The notes: a model not told the origin generated them from the letters alone. A stretch of DNA of 64,000 bases from DATIXJ01 sp035518715 (GCA_035518715.1 DATIXJ010000027.1:62001-126000), one strand, 5' to 3'. Shown: positions 1 to 8,839, counted from the stretch's first letter. Made by a program: numbers and translations.

Positions 1-182
1 GAAGTCGCAGGAGTGAAGTCAGCCGGTTAGACATTTTCTCATCTTGTCATTCAGGCATTTTGCCAATAATTCGCGGTGCAGGAGAATGACGGATAGTCAC
101 GTGTCAAGAGGATGGACAAACTGTGGGGGTAGGGTTTGTGTGGGCGCTGAATTGCGCCGAAGGCGCAGAACCTCTGACTATT

Positions 183-232
183 CCCGTCATGATCGAAGAT
201 TATGACGGGAGACGCTCTGAACCATTCAGAGC
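183..232 (-). terminator. tandem hairpins downstream of the tRNA pair
   Basis: Two perfect inverted repeats lie just 3' of the minus-strand tRNA-Val gene. The nearer one, at 214-232, has an 8-bp stem (GCTCTGAA/TTCAGAGC) and a 3-nt loop. The farther one has arms CCCGTCAT at 183-190 and ATGACGGG at 202-209. There is no long U-tract, so they may act as terminators or as 3' processing structures. The role is inferred from position. Confidence 0.5.
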
Positions 233-240
233 CGACAGAG

Positions 241-315
241 TGGACGCTGTAGGGATCGAACCTACGACCTCTGCCTTGTAAGGGCAGCGCTCTAAACCAG
301 CTGGGCTAAGCGTCC
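241..315 (-). tRNA. tRNA-Val (anticodon TAC)
   Basis: A complete 75-nt cloverleaf can be drawn on the minus strand. The acceptor stem is GGACGCT/AGCGTCC with discriminator A. The anticodon stem CTGCC/GGCAG encloses the loop CTTACAA, giving anticodon TAC, which reads GUA valine codons. The T stem is GTAGG/CCTAC with loop TTCGATC. The 3' CCA is not encoded. It lies 8 nt downstream of tRNA-Gly on the same strand and is probably co-transcribed with it. Confidence 0.97.
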
Positions 316-323
316 ATATTTTG

Positions 324-395
324 AGCGGGAGACGGGGATCGAACCCGCGACGTCAAGCTTGGGAAGCTTGCATTCTACCGCTGAATTACTCCCGC
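324..395 (-). tRNA. tRNA-Gly (anticodon CCC)
   Basis: A 72-nt cloverleaf on the minus strand. The acceptor stem is GCGGGAG/CTCCCGC with discriminator T. The anticodon stem CAAGC/GCTTG encloses the loop TTCCCAA, so the anticodon is CCC, reading GGG. The T arm is CGGGG-type with loop TTCGATC, and CCA is not encoded. It is the first gene of a two-tRNA unit driven by a promoter at 460-488. A truncated copy of its 5' end and leader occurs about 1 kb upstream at 1392-1483. Confidence 0.97.
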
Positions 396-459
396 AAACA
401 GATTCTACATCTGCTCTAAGCTGAAAATAGCTTGAAGAGCGGAGTTACACTGCAGGTAC

Positions 460-488
460 AATATAACTATTGGGGCAGTAGGAGGCAA
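460..488 (-). promoter_or_regulatory. tRNA-Gly/tRNA-Val promoter
   Basis: Reading the minus strand, TTGCCT (483-488), a 17-nt spacer and TATATT (460-465) followed by G form a sigma-70-like promoter 65-90 nt upstream of tRNA-Gly. The same -10 and leader block is duplicated at 1458-1483. The leader between promoter and tRNA can fold into a hairpin (GCTCT..AAGCT/AGCTT..AGAGC). Confidence 0.6.
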
Positions 489-537
489 TTGAGCATCAGG
501 TAATCTCACCAATTAAAATTCAATTAATTTGTCCTCT

Positions 538-1209
538 TCACTTAGGAATCTTCAAGGAAAACTTTGTTCTCGGGATTGCAACCTGATGCCACCCCGGACC
601 CAACTCATAAGCAGAGAAGTTGAAGACCAAATCTTTCTCTTCTATGTTCACCTTTAATTTATTCAGTTTGCAGGAATCCGGAGTCAATATCGAATCATCC
701 CATGCATCGCTCAATAATGAATCAACGTAGCCATAAACAACTTTACACACCTCATATTCTGGAGTGAGGATGAAATCGGATGGTGATAGGAAGCGTTGAT
801 GTGAAAGGTCAAAGTTATATGTTGTGTACTCAGTAGTACCATGACAACCCCATGAAGGACACATTGCATATTCCAAACAATAGCTCACAAGTGATCCAAA
901 GATCTTGGCTGATTTTACCTGAACACTGACATACGGAAACTCGCGCGTAGCAATAAGATCAGAATCCATATCAGTGTAATACGATTTGGCATCACGCAGG
1001 AAATCCCGCCTCTGACTTCTGACAAACTGAAGGACTTTATCATTAAGAGTTTTCGCGCGGGGATCACTGCAGTAGGGGTATTGGATTGTGATATCACAAT
1101 GTGCTGGATCTTCCTTACTCTTCAGATGCCTGATTTCTATCTGGCAAACGGAAATCTGATAGCAGCTGAAAATCAGCATTACAGCCGATAGGATAGACAC
1201 ACATTTCAT
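538..1209 (-). CDS. secreted DUF3298 (RsiV C-terminal-like) protein
   Basis: This 223-residue protein has a signal peptide at about residues 1-22 (hydrophobic stretch ending SVCQ). The rest resembles the DUF3298 domain found at the C terminus of anti-sigma factor RsiV and of some peptidoglycan deacetylases. The similarity lies in a GCHGTTEYTTYNFDL segment, a dlf-like SPSDFIL turn, and a late FNFSAYELGPGWHQVAIP motif. There is no transmembrane anchor or zinc-finger, so it is not a complete anti-sigma factor. The gene is visibly more AT-rich than the genes from 1.7 kb onward. It sits between two copies of the tRNA-Gly leader, which suggests a recently inserted passenger. The biochemical role is unknown. 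Confidence 0.75.
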   Translation of the reverse strand: MKCVSILSAVMLIFSCYQISVCQIEIRHLKSKEDPAHCDITIQYPYCSDPRAKTLNDKVLQFVRSQRRDFLRDAKSYYTDMDSDLIATREFPYVSVQVKSAKIFGSLVSYCLEYAMCPSWGCHGTTEYTTYNFDLSHQRFLSPSDFILTPEYEVCKVVYGYVDSLLSDAWDDSILTPDSCKLNKLKVNIEEKDLVFNFSAYELGPGWHQVAIPRTKFSLKIPK

Positions 1210-1391
1210 GACTCACCCTTCCTATAAGTACATTGAGACTACACGAGAGTCATGCCGCAATGTACTGCTCCGGGTCACCATGGTCAAACCATCAAACCCG
1301 CAGTAGACCCAGACAAGTTACAACAGGGTTACAAAATGAAAGAAGCTTATCTTGAATGTTAATGCTGCGTAAAGAGCTTGTGGAAAGACCA

Positions 1392-1483
1392 TCTACCGCT
1401 GAATTACTCCCGCATGCTTACTCCAATGCTGCTTCAAGCTGACAAATGCTTGTCAATCGGAGTTACACTGCAAGTACAATATA
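1392..1483 (-). repeat. truncated duplicate of tRNA-Gly 5' end, leader and promoter
   Basis: Bases 1392-1414 are identical over 23 nt to 374-396, the first part of tRNA-Gly. Bases 1458-1483 match 440-465, the promoter block, with one mismatch. The distance between the two blocks is exactly conserved. The copy loses tRNA identity after the D-loop, so it is a pseudo-tRNA. The region 1210-1697 holds nothing else I can support as a gene. Confidence 0.85.
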
Positions 1484-1697
1484 GGAAACTGAGAGCGAAA
1501 AGAAAAACCCGCCTTGCTTCTGCATCACCCACCGCCATTGACACTTCCAAATTGATCTGCTATATTACGGCGTCAGGAGGTGTTCATCCAATCCGTTCTT
1601 CCATTTCATAAGTGAAGGAAACTCGTACGGATAACTCATTCCGAATCCATAAGCCATCGTCCGGCAGTCGTTCAAGGCCTCAGGGTTGCCCACGAAG

Positions 1698-2837
1698 ATG
1701 AGATTGACACTCCTTGCGTTTGCCGCCGGTGTCGCTTTGGAACTCTCCGGCTGTGAACCGGCGACCTTCGTCACGGAACCGCCCTGGACCCTTTCGGGCA
1801 GGATCGTCCTCAATGCTATCGGCGGAAACGGTAACAATCTCGGCATTGTCCTCTTCGATCTGAACGTCTCCGAGATACCTAAACTGGACGTCATACCGAA
1901 CGGCATCGAGCCGAGGGTGAGTGCAAGGGGTCTGGAACTTGCCTACTCGGGAACAGAAGCGGGGAAGATCGACATCTTCCGGTCGGACATCACAGGGAGC
2001 GGTATCGTTGATCTGACGCCAGATTCAACTTCAATCGACAGCTGGCCGGACTGGTCTCCGGACGATTCGGCGGTCTGTTTCACCAGGGTTATGCCATATC
2101 CTCCGTTCAGGGAGGAACTCTTCATCGTGACAAACGACGCTCTGCATCGGCGCATCATCACGGATACTGCGCAACTGCAAACAGCTACGATGCCGCGATG
2201 GTCACCGGATGGCACCAAAATAGCTTTCATGGGCAACCCGTCGGGAAATATCTCCCCCGCGTATTCGCTCTACACAATTTCACCCGACGGTTCGCATGCA
2301 CTCCGGCTCGATGATATCGGATCGATGCTGCCGGCGTCCCTTCCTGCCTGGGCTCCGGATTCCCGGAGTATCGCGTATGCGCGAACATACGGGATGTCGG
2401 ACCGGAACGCACCGCAGTCGCTCACGGACACAACCGGCGGTCTGTGTGTTGTTGATGCTGCCGCAGGCATTCCGGAGAAGATCAACATTCAAGGAGTCAA
2501 TGTCATTGGAATGGGGTACTCCTGGCTTTCCAGTACCGAATTGATTTGCGTTGGCGAGAGCGTTGCAGATTCATTGAGCGGGTACGGGATTTACCGGGCG
2601 TTGGTCTCCGCTCCGGCTGGCGCGACCTTTCTTGCAGGAGGATTCCGGCCCGTTCCGACGACGGTCTGCTCTCCGGATGGAAAGTACGTGGCAATTGTCG
2701 GAACTGCGGACACCAGTTCGGCATTTGCGCTCTTCGTTGTAGGATCCGACGGGAAGGGCTTCCGGAAACTGAAGGATATTGCTTCAGATCCGAAAGCATT
2801 TGTCAATGATTGGGGAGACATCCAGTGGATACGGTGA
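1698..2837 (+). CDS. TolB-like beta-propeller lipoprotein
   Basis: This is a predicted lipoprotein. The hydrophobic leader MRLTLLAFAAGVALELSGC ends in a lipobox (LSGC). The body contains PD40/WD40-like propeller blades of the TolB C-terminal type, recognisable as repeated W-SPDG and WAPDSRSIAY motifs (PDWSPDDSAVCFTR, PRWSPDGTKIAFMG, PAWAPDSRSIAYAR, CSPDGKYVAIVG). Such propellers usually bind proteins or peptides at the outer membrane or in the periplasm. A TTG four codons upstream (1686) is possible, but ATG 1698 gives a cleaner lipoprotein signal. It stands alone, and no Tol-Pal partners are adjacent, so it should not be called tolB. Confidence 0.8.
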   Translation: MRLTLLAFAAGVALELSGCEPATFVTEPPWTLSGRIVLNAIGGNGNNLGIVLFDLNVSEIPKLDVIPNGIEPRVSARGLELAYSGTEAGKIDIFRSDITGSGIVDLTPDSTSIDSWPDWSPDDSAVCFTRVMPYPPFREELFIVTNDALHRRIITDTAQLQTATMPRWSPDGTKIAFMGNPSGNISPAYSLYTISPDGSHALRLDDIGSMLPASLPAWAPDSRSIAYARTYGMSDRNAPQSLTDTTGGLCVVDAAAGIPEKINIQGVNVIGMGYSWLSSTELICVGESVADSLSGYGIYRALVSAPAGATFLAGGFRPVPTTVCSPDGKYVAIVGTADTSSAFALFVVGSDGKGFRKLKDIASDPKAFVNDWGDIQWIR

Positions 2838-2885
2838 CCGCTTAGCTGTGGCTTGCGGGGACGTAGCTCGCTCTATCCCCTGTGG

Positions 2886-3223
2886 TCCCCCTAAAAGGGG
2901 GACACGATGATTGTTGGTACTGGCGGTTGAAAGGACTCACGGGATTTGCAGTCACCAGACGTACTGACCTTCTGAAGCTTGACCAACAGAGAATGCCGTC
3001 CGAGAGTACCTCGCAGGAGCAAGACAAACTGAGCGTCAATACATCGATCACTAGACCACCTCTCCTATAAGGAGAGGGTCTGGGTGAGGAAGCCACTCCT
3101 CAGATAACGCCCTCCCGTCACAGCCATGCCACCATAGGTTGTGCGATTTAAAGACGCAGGCTGCAGAACGCACTGAGCATCACTTCACCGTAATCAGCGC
3201 TCCCTCTCCTGCAAAGGGGAGAG
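2886..3223. repeat. three small palindromes in a 400-nt non-coding stretch
   Basis: The gap 2838-3244 contains three short inverted repeats built on CCTCTCC/GGAGAGG-like arms. They are TCCCCC-taaaa-GGGGGA at 2886-2902, CCTCTCCT-ata-AGGAGAGG at 3059-3077 (followed by tctgggtgagg), and CTCTCC/GGAGAG at 3204-3223 (followed by tgatgggagg). They resemble REP/BOX-type palindromes and end immediately before the DUF559 gene. No ORF here looks real. Confidence 0.65.
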
Positions 3224-3244
3224 TGATGGGAGGAAGCCAATGCC

Positions 3245-3685
3245 ATGACAATGCCATTCAGTTATAGCTCAGCACTCACTGGCCGTGCAAGAAGTCTCCG
3301 CCGAAATATGACTGATTCAGAACTTAAGCTCTGGTCGAAATTACGCGGGAATCAGCTGGGATATTACTTCAAGCGACAAACTCCCATCGGGCACTATATC
3401 GTTGACTTTGTCTGCCGGAAAGAAAAGCTCGTCGTCGAAGTCGATGGGTGCCAGCACTATTCCGTCAAAGGGCTTGAATACGATAGAAGACGTGACAAAT
3501 TTCTAGGCGAACAGGGTTTTCGCGTACTCAGGTTTACTAATAGTGAAACGCTCGAAAATACGCAGGGGGTGCTGGATGAGATCCTGGAAAACCTGAAGAG
3601 AATGCAAGAACATACTGCCTCGTCCCACGATGCGAAAGACAATTATCTCCGGGAGAGTATTCGACCTACATCTTCTTCAGAGTGA
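3245..3685 (+). CDS. DUF559 (Vsr-like) endonuclease domain protein
   Basis: This 146-residue protein matches the DUF559 family, a restriction-endonuclease-like fold related to very-short-patch repair enzymes. Diagnostic segments are the N-terminal AR.LRR.MTDSELKLWSKLR, the core GHYIVDFVCRKEKLVVEVDG with the acidic metal-binding pattern (D in VDF, E-V-D), and GFRVLRF followed by the C-terminal helix. Family members are predicted DNases of unknown biological target, often near small palindromic repeats as here. The start at ATG 3245 follows the last palindrome. The 3' end overlaps the convergent gene by 20 nt. The C-terminal tail beyond about residue 120 is not conserved family sequence. Confidence 0.88.
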   Translation: MTMPFSYSSALTGRARSLRRNMTDSELKLWSKLRGNQLGYYFKRQTPIGHYIVDFVCRKEKLVVEVDGCQHYSVKGLEYDRRRDKFLGEQGFRVLRFTNSETLENTQGVLDEILENLKRMQEHTASSHDAKDNYLRESIRPTSSSE

Positions 3686-4463
3686 TCAGAAATGAACCGA
3701 GATTGTCGTCGTAAAACGCGTTCCAGTATTTTGCCTTCCTGATCACCTCAACAGTCGATTTGCTGAAGCTCTTCGGATCCGGCGCCGGCGATCCTTCCGT
3801 GAAGAGAATATCGTTCACCACAAACCAGAGCGTCCCGTTCGCGGGGACCTCTCCATTCCATTCCGTTCCGATCTCCCATGTCGAATCACCCGGACCCGGA
3901 GGTAAGTCTTCACGTGAGGAAATCCCTGCAATCAGTGCACCATACGGACTTCCCGGACGCACGAGATATCTTCGAAGTTCTCCCTTCGTGCTGTCGGCTT
4001 TCTTTCCATTCTCGTCACCCGCCGATATCGGCGTGATGTCCCCCGGGACTTTCTTATCGAACGTTTGCCCCGCGGGGTCGAGCCAGAGATGCTCGGGCCG
4101 CGTGCCCGTCTGAATATTATCCAGCGCTTTCACGAGCGACTGGAGCCCGAGATTGACCGTCCCGCTCGCCTTGATCGACAGGGTTTGACCTTTCTTCACG
4201 ACCATGTGCGTCGATGCCCACGGCACGGATGACGGGAGATTGACGATTGTGATTCCGGAATTGAAGGCGATGACCGTAGCGCCTCGGTTCGATTCGATCG
4301 AAGTGATGCCGGGGCTGTTGAACGATTCCATCATCCTCGGCAGCATGCGGTCGATGAGAATCCAGATGAATACTCCGGCAAATACCAGGACGCCGAGAAA
4401 TTTCAGAAGTCCCCAGCGGGTTGAGATAAATTCCCAGAATGATACTCGTTCGGTGTCGTACAT
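3666..4463 (-). CDS. membrane-anchored protein with PA-IL-like sugar-binding fold (putative)
   Basis: 265 residues. A single N-terminal transmembrane helix at about residues 19-38 (LLKFLGVLVFAGVFIWILI) is preceded by a short cytoplasmic segment, leaving most of the protein outside the cytoplasm. The exported part has a pattern I associate with PA-IL/LecA-like beta-sandwich proteins: VKKGQTLSIKASGTVNLG, then W-DPAG, then GALIAGIS, and a terminal GTLWFVVND. That fold in LecA binds galactose with calcium, but I cannot confirm the calcium ligands here. It is convergent with the DUF559 gene and divergent from the TMTC-like gene. The function is hypothetical. Confidence 0.7.
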   Translation of the reverse strand: MYDTERVSFWEFISTRWGLLKFLGVLVFAGVFIWILIDRMLPRMMESFNSPGITSIESNRGATVIAFNSGITIVNLPSSVPWASTHMVVKKGQTLSIKASGTVNLGLQSLVKALDNIQTGTRPEHLWLDPAGQTFDKKVPGDITPISAGDENGKKADSTKGELRRYLVRPGSPYGALIAGISSREDLPPGPGDSTWEIGTEWNGEVPANGTLWFVVNDILFTEGSPAPDPKSFSKSTVEVIRKAKYWNAFYDDNLGSFLITLKKM

Positions 4464-4719
4464 AGAATATTGTGCAATGAGCGTTGTGTTCGTACGGAAG
4501 AGGGCTGATCGCGGCCGGGTCTGCGAGTCCGGTGAAGAGTGATCATAAAGAACGATGATGTTCGTACCTGCTGTGGGAGGAAACCAGCAAGGTGCCCCGC
4601 GGCTGTACCAATATCTTTCAAAGAAGTGAGATTGTCAAGTGATGCCGGAACCCTCCGCGGTTCCGTCAACTCAACTGCGACTCGGGGAAATCTGACAAAA
4701 ATCGCATGATTCTGTCTGA

Positions 4720-4748
4720 TTGGACAGATACTCCTCTTTCTGTATATT
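4720..4748 (+). promoter_or_regulatory. sigma-70 promoter of the TMTC-like gene
   Basis: TTGGAC at 4720-4725, a 17-nt spacer, and TATATT at 4743-4748 followed by G. Only 8 nt separate the -10 element from the ATG at 4757, so the expected start of transcription is at or within 2 nt of the start codon. The mRNA would be leaderless or nearly so. Confidence 0.6.
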
Positions 4749-4756
4749 GAAGAGCC

Positions 4757-6787
4757 ATGCCGTCGAGAGATTTCAGCGCACGCATTTTCAACAAGCCCTA
4801 TCTTCCCTACGTCCTCATTGTACTTGTCGCGATTCTGGTCTATGGTCAAACCGTGACGTTCCAGTTCACGAACCTTGACGACCAGAAGATCATCCTGGAT
4901 AATTTTCCCACGCTGAGCAACCTGTCGAACGTATCCGTGGCATTTACCACCGACGCGTTCGTCCAGCTGGGGGGTTCCATGTTCTACCGGCCGATGCAGA
5001 CGCTCTCGTTCATGTTCGATGCGGCGATCGGCGGAAGAGATGCCGGTGTCTACCACGCGGTGAACGTTCTCCTGCATGCGGCGACTTGTTGTCTTCTCCT
5101 GGCATTTCTCCTCCGGCTCAAGTATGCTCCAGGACTTTCGTTCTTTCTTGCATTACTCTATGCAGTCCACCCGCTGTTCACACACGCCGTTGCCTGGGTG
5201 CCTTCGCGCGGCGACCTGCTCATCGCATGTTTCGCCTTGGCGGCATTTCTGACCGGTATGCAGTATCTTGACAGCGGGAAACCGATAACACTTCTCCTGC
5301 ATCTGCTCTTCTTTGCAATCGCGGTCTACTCGAAAGAAACCGCTCTGGTGATTCCATTCGTATTTGTGGTTTTCGTACTGATCACCAAAACGAATGTGAC
5401 AGTTCAACGGGGAGGACTCGTCTGTCTCGTCTGGGTGACCTGCATCGCAAGCTACCTCATTCTCAGGTTCATGTACCTGTCCGGCGCAGTTCCTTCTGAA
5501 CAGGTTGGCCTCAGGCCGCTTATGCTCAATCTTCCTGTGCTTTTTCTCTTCGTTGCCAAGCTCTTTCTTCCGTTCGGGCTTTCGACGATGCCGCTGATCA
5601 GCCCGCTCTTTGCCTGGATCGGAGTCGCGATTTCTGTTCTCCTGCTGGCGATGGTATTTCGGACAAAGAACATCCGGAGGGGGCTGGCTCTCTTCGGGGT
5701 ATTCTGGTTTGCCTCATTTGTCGGACCATCGCTCCTGTATCGTCACCCATTGGCGGACGTGGCGTTCCAGTTCTTCGAGCACCGGGCCTATCTACCCTGT
5801 ATAGGACTGATGATCCTTCTCGCGGAACTCCTCACCGGTTATCCCGGATTTGTCAGGAAGGCGGGGATACGTCTGGGCTCGGCAGTTCTTATCCTGTTTG
5901 CAGGGATTACCATGATCCACGCCCGCGTCTATCACGATCCGATGGCCTTTGTCGGCTCTGCACTCGAGGCAAATCCCACGAATGCGGTTGCGTATTACAA
6001 CCGTGCATCAGTGGAGTTTTTTAACGGCGAACTCCAGGGCGCCATGACAGACGTTTCCAGGGCGATCGCTATCCGTCCGAATTTCGCGGGGGCGTATTAC
6101 AGTCGGGCACTCATCTACGGACAGCTCGGTGCGTATCAGTCCGCGCTGTCAGATTACGACAACGCCATCCACTACGATTCGACCGACGCGATGTCGTACT
6201 TCAACCGGTCGATTGTGGAATGGATTTTGAAGGATTACGCGAAAGCGATGAGGGATTGCAATGCCTCAATCCGGATTTTGCCGGAACTCTGGGTCTGGTA
6301 CTATCACCGGGGAAACCTCGAAACGGATCTTGGCGAGACGCAGACGGCCCTCCACGATTTTGATACGGCTCTGGTCTGTATCGCCTCGCGCGCCGGATAT
6401 AACGACGCACGATATAGCTCTGTCCTCAACAACAGCGCGACGTATGCTGATCTCTATGTGGCGCGCGCAAAGGCATTGCGAATCCTCGGGAGAGCGGCAG
6501 AAGCGGTACGTGACTGCGATAAGGCGCTTGCACAAAATCCCAATAATGCGGATGCGTACTCTTGTCGCGGGCTTGCGCGGTTGGCGCTTTCAGATACCGG
6601 CAACGCGCGCGGCGATTTCGACATGGCAATCCGATTCAATCCTCAATCGGGTCTTGCGTACTTCGGGAGGGGAAATGTGAAGTTCGCGGAAAAGGACAAC
6701 AAAGGGGCGTGCAACGATTGGAAGAGAGCCAAGGCGTTCGGATATGCGGAGGCCGATTCCGTCATCGCACTGAACTGCGTCAACTGA
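4757..6787 (+). CDS. TMTC-like O-glycosyltransferase with C-terminal TPRs
   Basis: 676 residues. The N-terminal two-thirds is polytopic (about 10 hydrophobic segments between residues 17 and 390). It carries the GT-C hallmark of an acidic pair in the first external loop (FTNLDDQKIILDN). It continues with SMFYRPMQTLSFMFD, YHAVNVLLHAATCCLL and HPLFTHAVAWVPSRGDLL, all typical of bacterial and eukaryotic TMTC-type proteins, which transfer mannose or another lipid-linked sugar to proteins. The C-terminal part (about 400-676) is a run of tetratricopeptide repeats. By family knowledge it would use a polyprenyl-phosphate sugar donor at the outer face of the inner membrane. Donor and target are not known here. 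Confidence 0.85.
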   Translation: MPSRDFSARIFNKPYLPYVLIVLVAILVYGQTVTFQFTNLDDQKIILDNFPTLSNLSNVSVAFTTDAFVQLGGSMFYRPMQTLSFMFDAAIGGRDAGVYHAVNVLLHAATCCLLLAFLLRLKYAPGLSFFLALLYAVHPLFTHAVAWVPSRGDLLIACFALAAFLTGMQYLDSGKPITLLLHLLFFAIAVYSKETALVIPFVFVVFVLITKTNVTVQRGGLVCLVWVTCIASYLILRFMYLSGAVPSEQVGLRPLMLNLPVLFLFVAKLFLPFGLSTMPLISPLFAWIGVAISVLLLAMVFRTKNIRRGLALFGVFWFASFVGPSLLYRHPLADVAFQFFEHRAYLPCIGLMILLAELLTGYPGFVRKAGIRLGSAVLILFAGITMIHARVYHDPMAFVGSALEANPTNAVAYYNRASVEFFNGELQGAMTDVSRAIAIRPNFAGAYYSRALIYGQLGAYQSALSDYDNAIHYDSTDAMSYFNRSIVEWILKDYAKAMRDCNASIRILPELWVWYYHRGNLETDLGETQTALHDFDTALVCIASRAGYNDARYSSVLNNSATYADLYVARAKALRILGRAAEAVRDCDKALAQNPNNADAYSCRGLARLALSDTGNARGDFDMAIRFNPQSGLAYFGRGNVKFAEKDNKGACNDWKRAKAFGYAEADSVIALNCVN

Positions 6788-6881
6788 CAGATACGAACTT
6801 CTGTTACGTCCCCGGCCAACTACCCGAACCACTCCCGGCACTGATCCGTGGCGTACTAAGCTGATTATACAGCAGGAACTC

Positions 6882-7112
6882 TTACGCCCGTCCCTTTCGC
6901 CGGAAGTATCCGAAGAGCACGGCAACGATGAGCGCTACCACACCGAACACGGACCACATCGCGATTTCAAAACTCACACCCTTGTAGTGATTCGAAACGA
7001 AATCGATGATCTGCGGCAAATTCACGATGACTATGAGGCAGGCGAGGAACGACAACCAGCCTTCGATACGCCGCAACGAGACTAACAACTTGTTGACTTG
7101 GTCCGCATCCAT
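6882..7112 (-). CDS. small two-helix membrane protein
   Basis: This 76-residue protein has two hydrophobic helices (about 19-37 and 51-68) and a basic C terminus (FRRKGRA). GGAG lies 9 nt before the ATG. I recognise no family. The acidic and helical N terminus (MDADQVNKLLVSLRRIEGWL) is reminiscent of small inner-membrane proteins, but no function can be assigned. It is a monocistronic unit convergent with the TMTC-like gene. Confidence 0.65.
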   Translation of the reverse strand: MDADQVNKLLVSLRRIEGWLSFLACLIVIVNLPQIIDFVSNHYKGVSFEIAMWSVFGVVALIVAVLFGYFRRKGRA

Positions 7113-7578
7113 ACTTCTGCTCCGAATATGTTAGGGATTGATATCTGAACCGGCGATGAGTCTTCATTCATCCCTGCATACGAATCGCAACCTGAATTAC
7201 CCCGCTCTTTCGATTCATCACATCGGTCAAAAAACCTGCACAAACTAATAAACATTCAATCGTAAATCAACAGAAAACGTGAGGGAGGATACATGTGGGT
7301 TTTCCTCCCGTGAATGCGGCGGAATTGAGCTTATTTCATCACATTCTGATCCCTGTCCTTCCTTACCTGTATTGCCGCCGGAATTCTTCGGGAATCTGGA
7401 ATCTCTCCATCGAAGCGATCCCGTCTGCTCAATCCTGAGGTCCTTGCGCTTCAGCATCAACCTCATACACAATTCGTCGCAGGACCATCCGGGCACTTTC
7501 CCCGCAGACAAGGAACATTTGCTTATCTCCCGTTCGTTCTTTTCATTGAATGCATTCTCTTCAGATCAAATTAATAAA

Positions 7579-8382
7579 ATGCCCATGCGGATCCTGCTAT
7601 CAATTTTTGGTTTGGTCCTTGTGTTCTCTCCTCCCGCCGCCGGCCGGGAAGACACCACTGCCACACGGGCGCCAGTCCAGAGCCCGAGATTCAGCACGTA
7701 TAAAGAAAATTACTTTCTCCTCACAACGATTGATCAGTACAGCCAGACGAAGTTTCAGTTCAGTTTGAAGTACCGCCTCTTCGACGGGACCGGCTTTTAT
7801 TTCGGCTATACCCAGAAATCGTTCTGGAATGCTTGGGGTTCACCGCTCACGTCCGCATTGCGCGAAACGAATTTCAATCCGGAGTTCCTTTACGACTTTG
7901 CCGAGAGCCCGTTCTGGATCCTGCCGCCCGTCACGCTCGGCCTCGAACACGAATCAAACGGCAAAGACGGTCTCGACGCGAGGAGCTGGAATCGGGCATA
8001 CGTGCAATGGAAAACGCTCTCATCCGATTCCGTCGCCGCGGTACGGCTCAAGTCATGGGTCCCGTTCATGATCGTTGCGGGAAATCCGGACATCCTGAAC
8101 TACCTCGGATATACCGACTTCGAATTCGACTGGAACCTCCTGCACAGGCCGGAACTTCTGAGTTTTCAGATCGATGTGCGGAAGGGTGCGAATCTCGATC
8201 TCACGCGATCTTCCGTTCTGATCGGATTTGTGATCAAGCCGTTTGAGCTCCTTGACTGGAAGTCGCTCAGCGTTCTCAACGGCTCATTTTATTTTCAGTA
8301 TTTCAACGGGTACGGAGAGAGTCTGGAAAATTACAACGTCCCGCTTCATGGGCTTCGGGCGGGATTTATTGTGATGGAATGA
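7579..8382 (+). CDS. pldA: outer-membrane phospholipase A (OMPLA)
   Basis: 267 residues from ATG 7579. A signal peptide (MPMRILLSIFGLVLVFSPPAAG) precedes a beta-barrel of the phospholipase A1 family (EC 3.1.1.32/3.1.1.4). The catalytic pattern is intact: H124 and S126 in LEHESNGKDG and N138 in RSWNRAY. The 14-residue H-to-N spacing is the same as in E. coli OMPLA (H142, S144, N156). Upstream YTQKSFWNAW and downstream RKGANLDLTRSS also fit the family. The enzyme hydrolyses phospholipids in the outer leaflet of the outer membrane when the envelope is damaged. There is no clear Shine-Dalgarno. The 465 nt upstream (7113-7578) show no convincing gene. Confidence 0.9.
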   Translation: MPMRILLSIFGLVLVFSPPAAGREDTTATRAPVQSPRFSTYKENYFLLTTIDQYSQTKFQFSLKYRLFDGTGFYFGYTQKSFWNAWGSPLTSALRETNFNPEFLYDFAESPFWILPPVTLGLEHESNGKDGLDARSWNRAYVQWKTLSSDSVAAVRLKSWVPFMIVAGNPDILNYLGYTDFEFDWNLLHRPELLSFQIDVRKGANLDLTRSSVLIGFVIKPFELLDWKSLSVLNGSFYFQYFNGYGESLENYNVPLHGLRAGFIVME

Positions 8383-8473
8383 AAAATCCGATAGAAATGG
8401 AAAAACTGCTGCAGGGAGTGTAAAGAACGCGGTTTTGCCGGCAGGAATCTTCACCGGCATGTGAACCGGGGGG

Positions 8474-8839
8474 TTACTTCGCGACGAGGCGCTCGATGGT
8501 CAGCCGGAGCATTTCAAAATCGTACGGCTTGCTCATGAAATCGTCCGCGCCGTATTCCTTGGACATTACTGAATGCCGGAGATCCGCAAAGGCGGTCAGC
8601 ATGATGACCTTGGTCTGGGGTTTCTGTTCCTTGATGAACTTGAGCACGCCAAAGCCGTCCACTTTCGGCATCCGTATATCCAGAATTGCCACATCGAACG
8701 GCTGCTCTTTCAGCTGGTTGATCGCATCTTCCCCGTTGCTGACAACGGAAACGGTATAGCCGCATGCCTGAAGATCCTCGCTGAGCACCGAGCCAAGAAC
8801 GGGATCATCATCTGCAACACAAATTCTCGCTGCAGACAT
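8474..8839 (-). CDS. single-domain (CheY-like) response regulator
   Basis: This 121-residue protein consists only of a receiver domain. The start at 8839 is fixed by GGAGGAAGG shortly upstream; longer in-frame extension to 8920 lacks such a signal. Key residues are present: the acidic pocket DDD near the N terminus (VADDDP), the phosphoacceptor Asp in VAILDIRMPKVDGF, the Thr in MLTAFAD, and the Lys in FMSKPYD. There is no output domain, so it should signal by protein contact or as a phosphorelay intermediate. No histidine kinase is adjacent. Confidence 0.9.
   Translation of the reverse strand: MSAARICVADDDPVLGSVLSEDLQACGYTVSVVSNGEDAINQLKEQPFDVAILDIRMPKVDGFGVLKFIKEQKPQTKVIMLTAFADLRHSVMSKEYGADDFMSKPYDFEMLRLTIERLVAK

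Noticed and set aside
1378..1611. Open frame of 77 codons on the plus strand
   Set aside because: It lies over the pseudo-tRNA and promoter repeat, has no ribosome site and resembles no protein.
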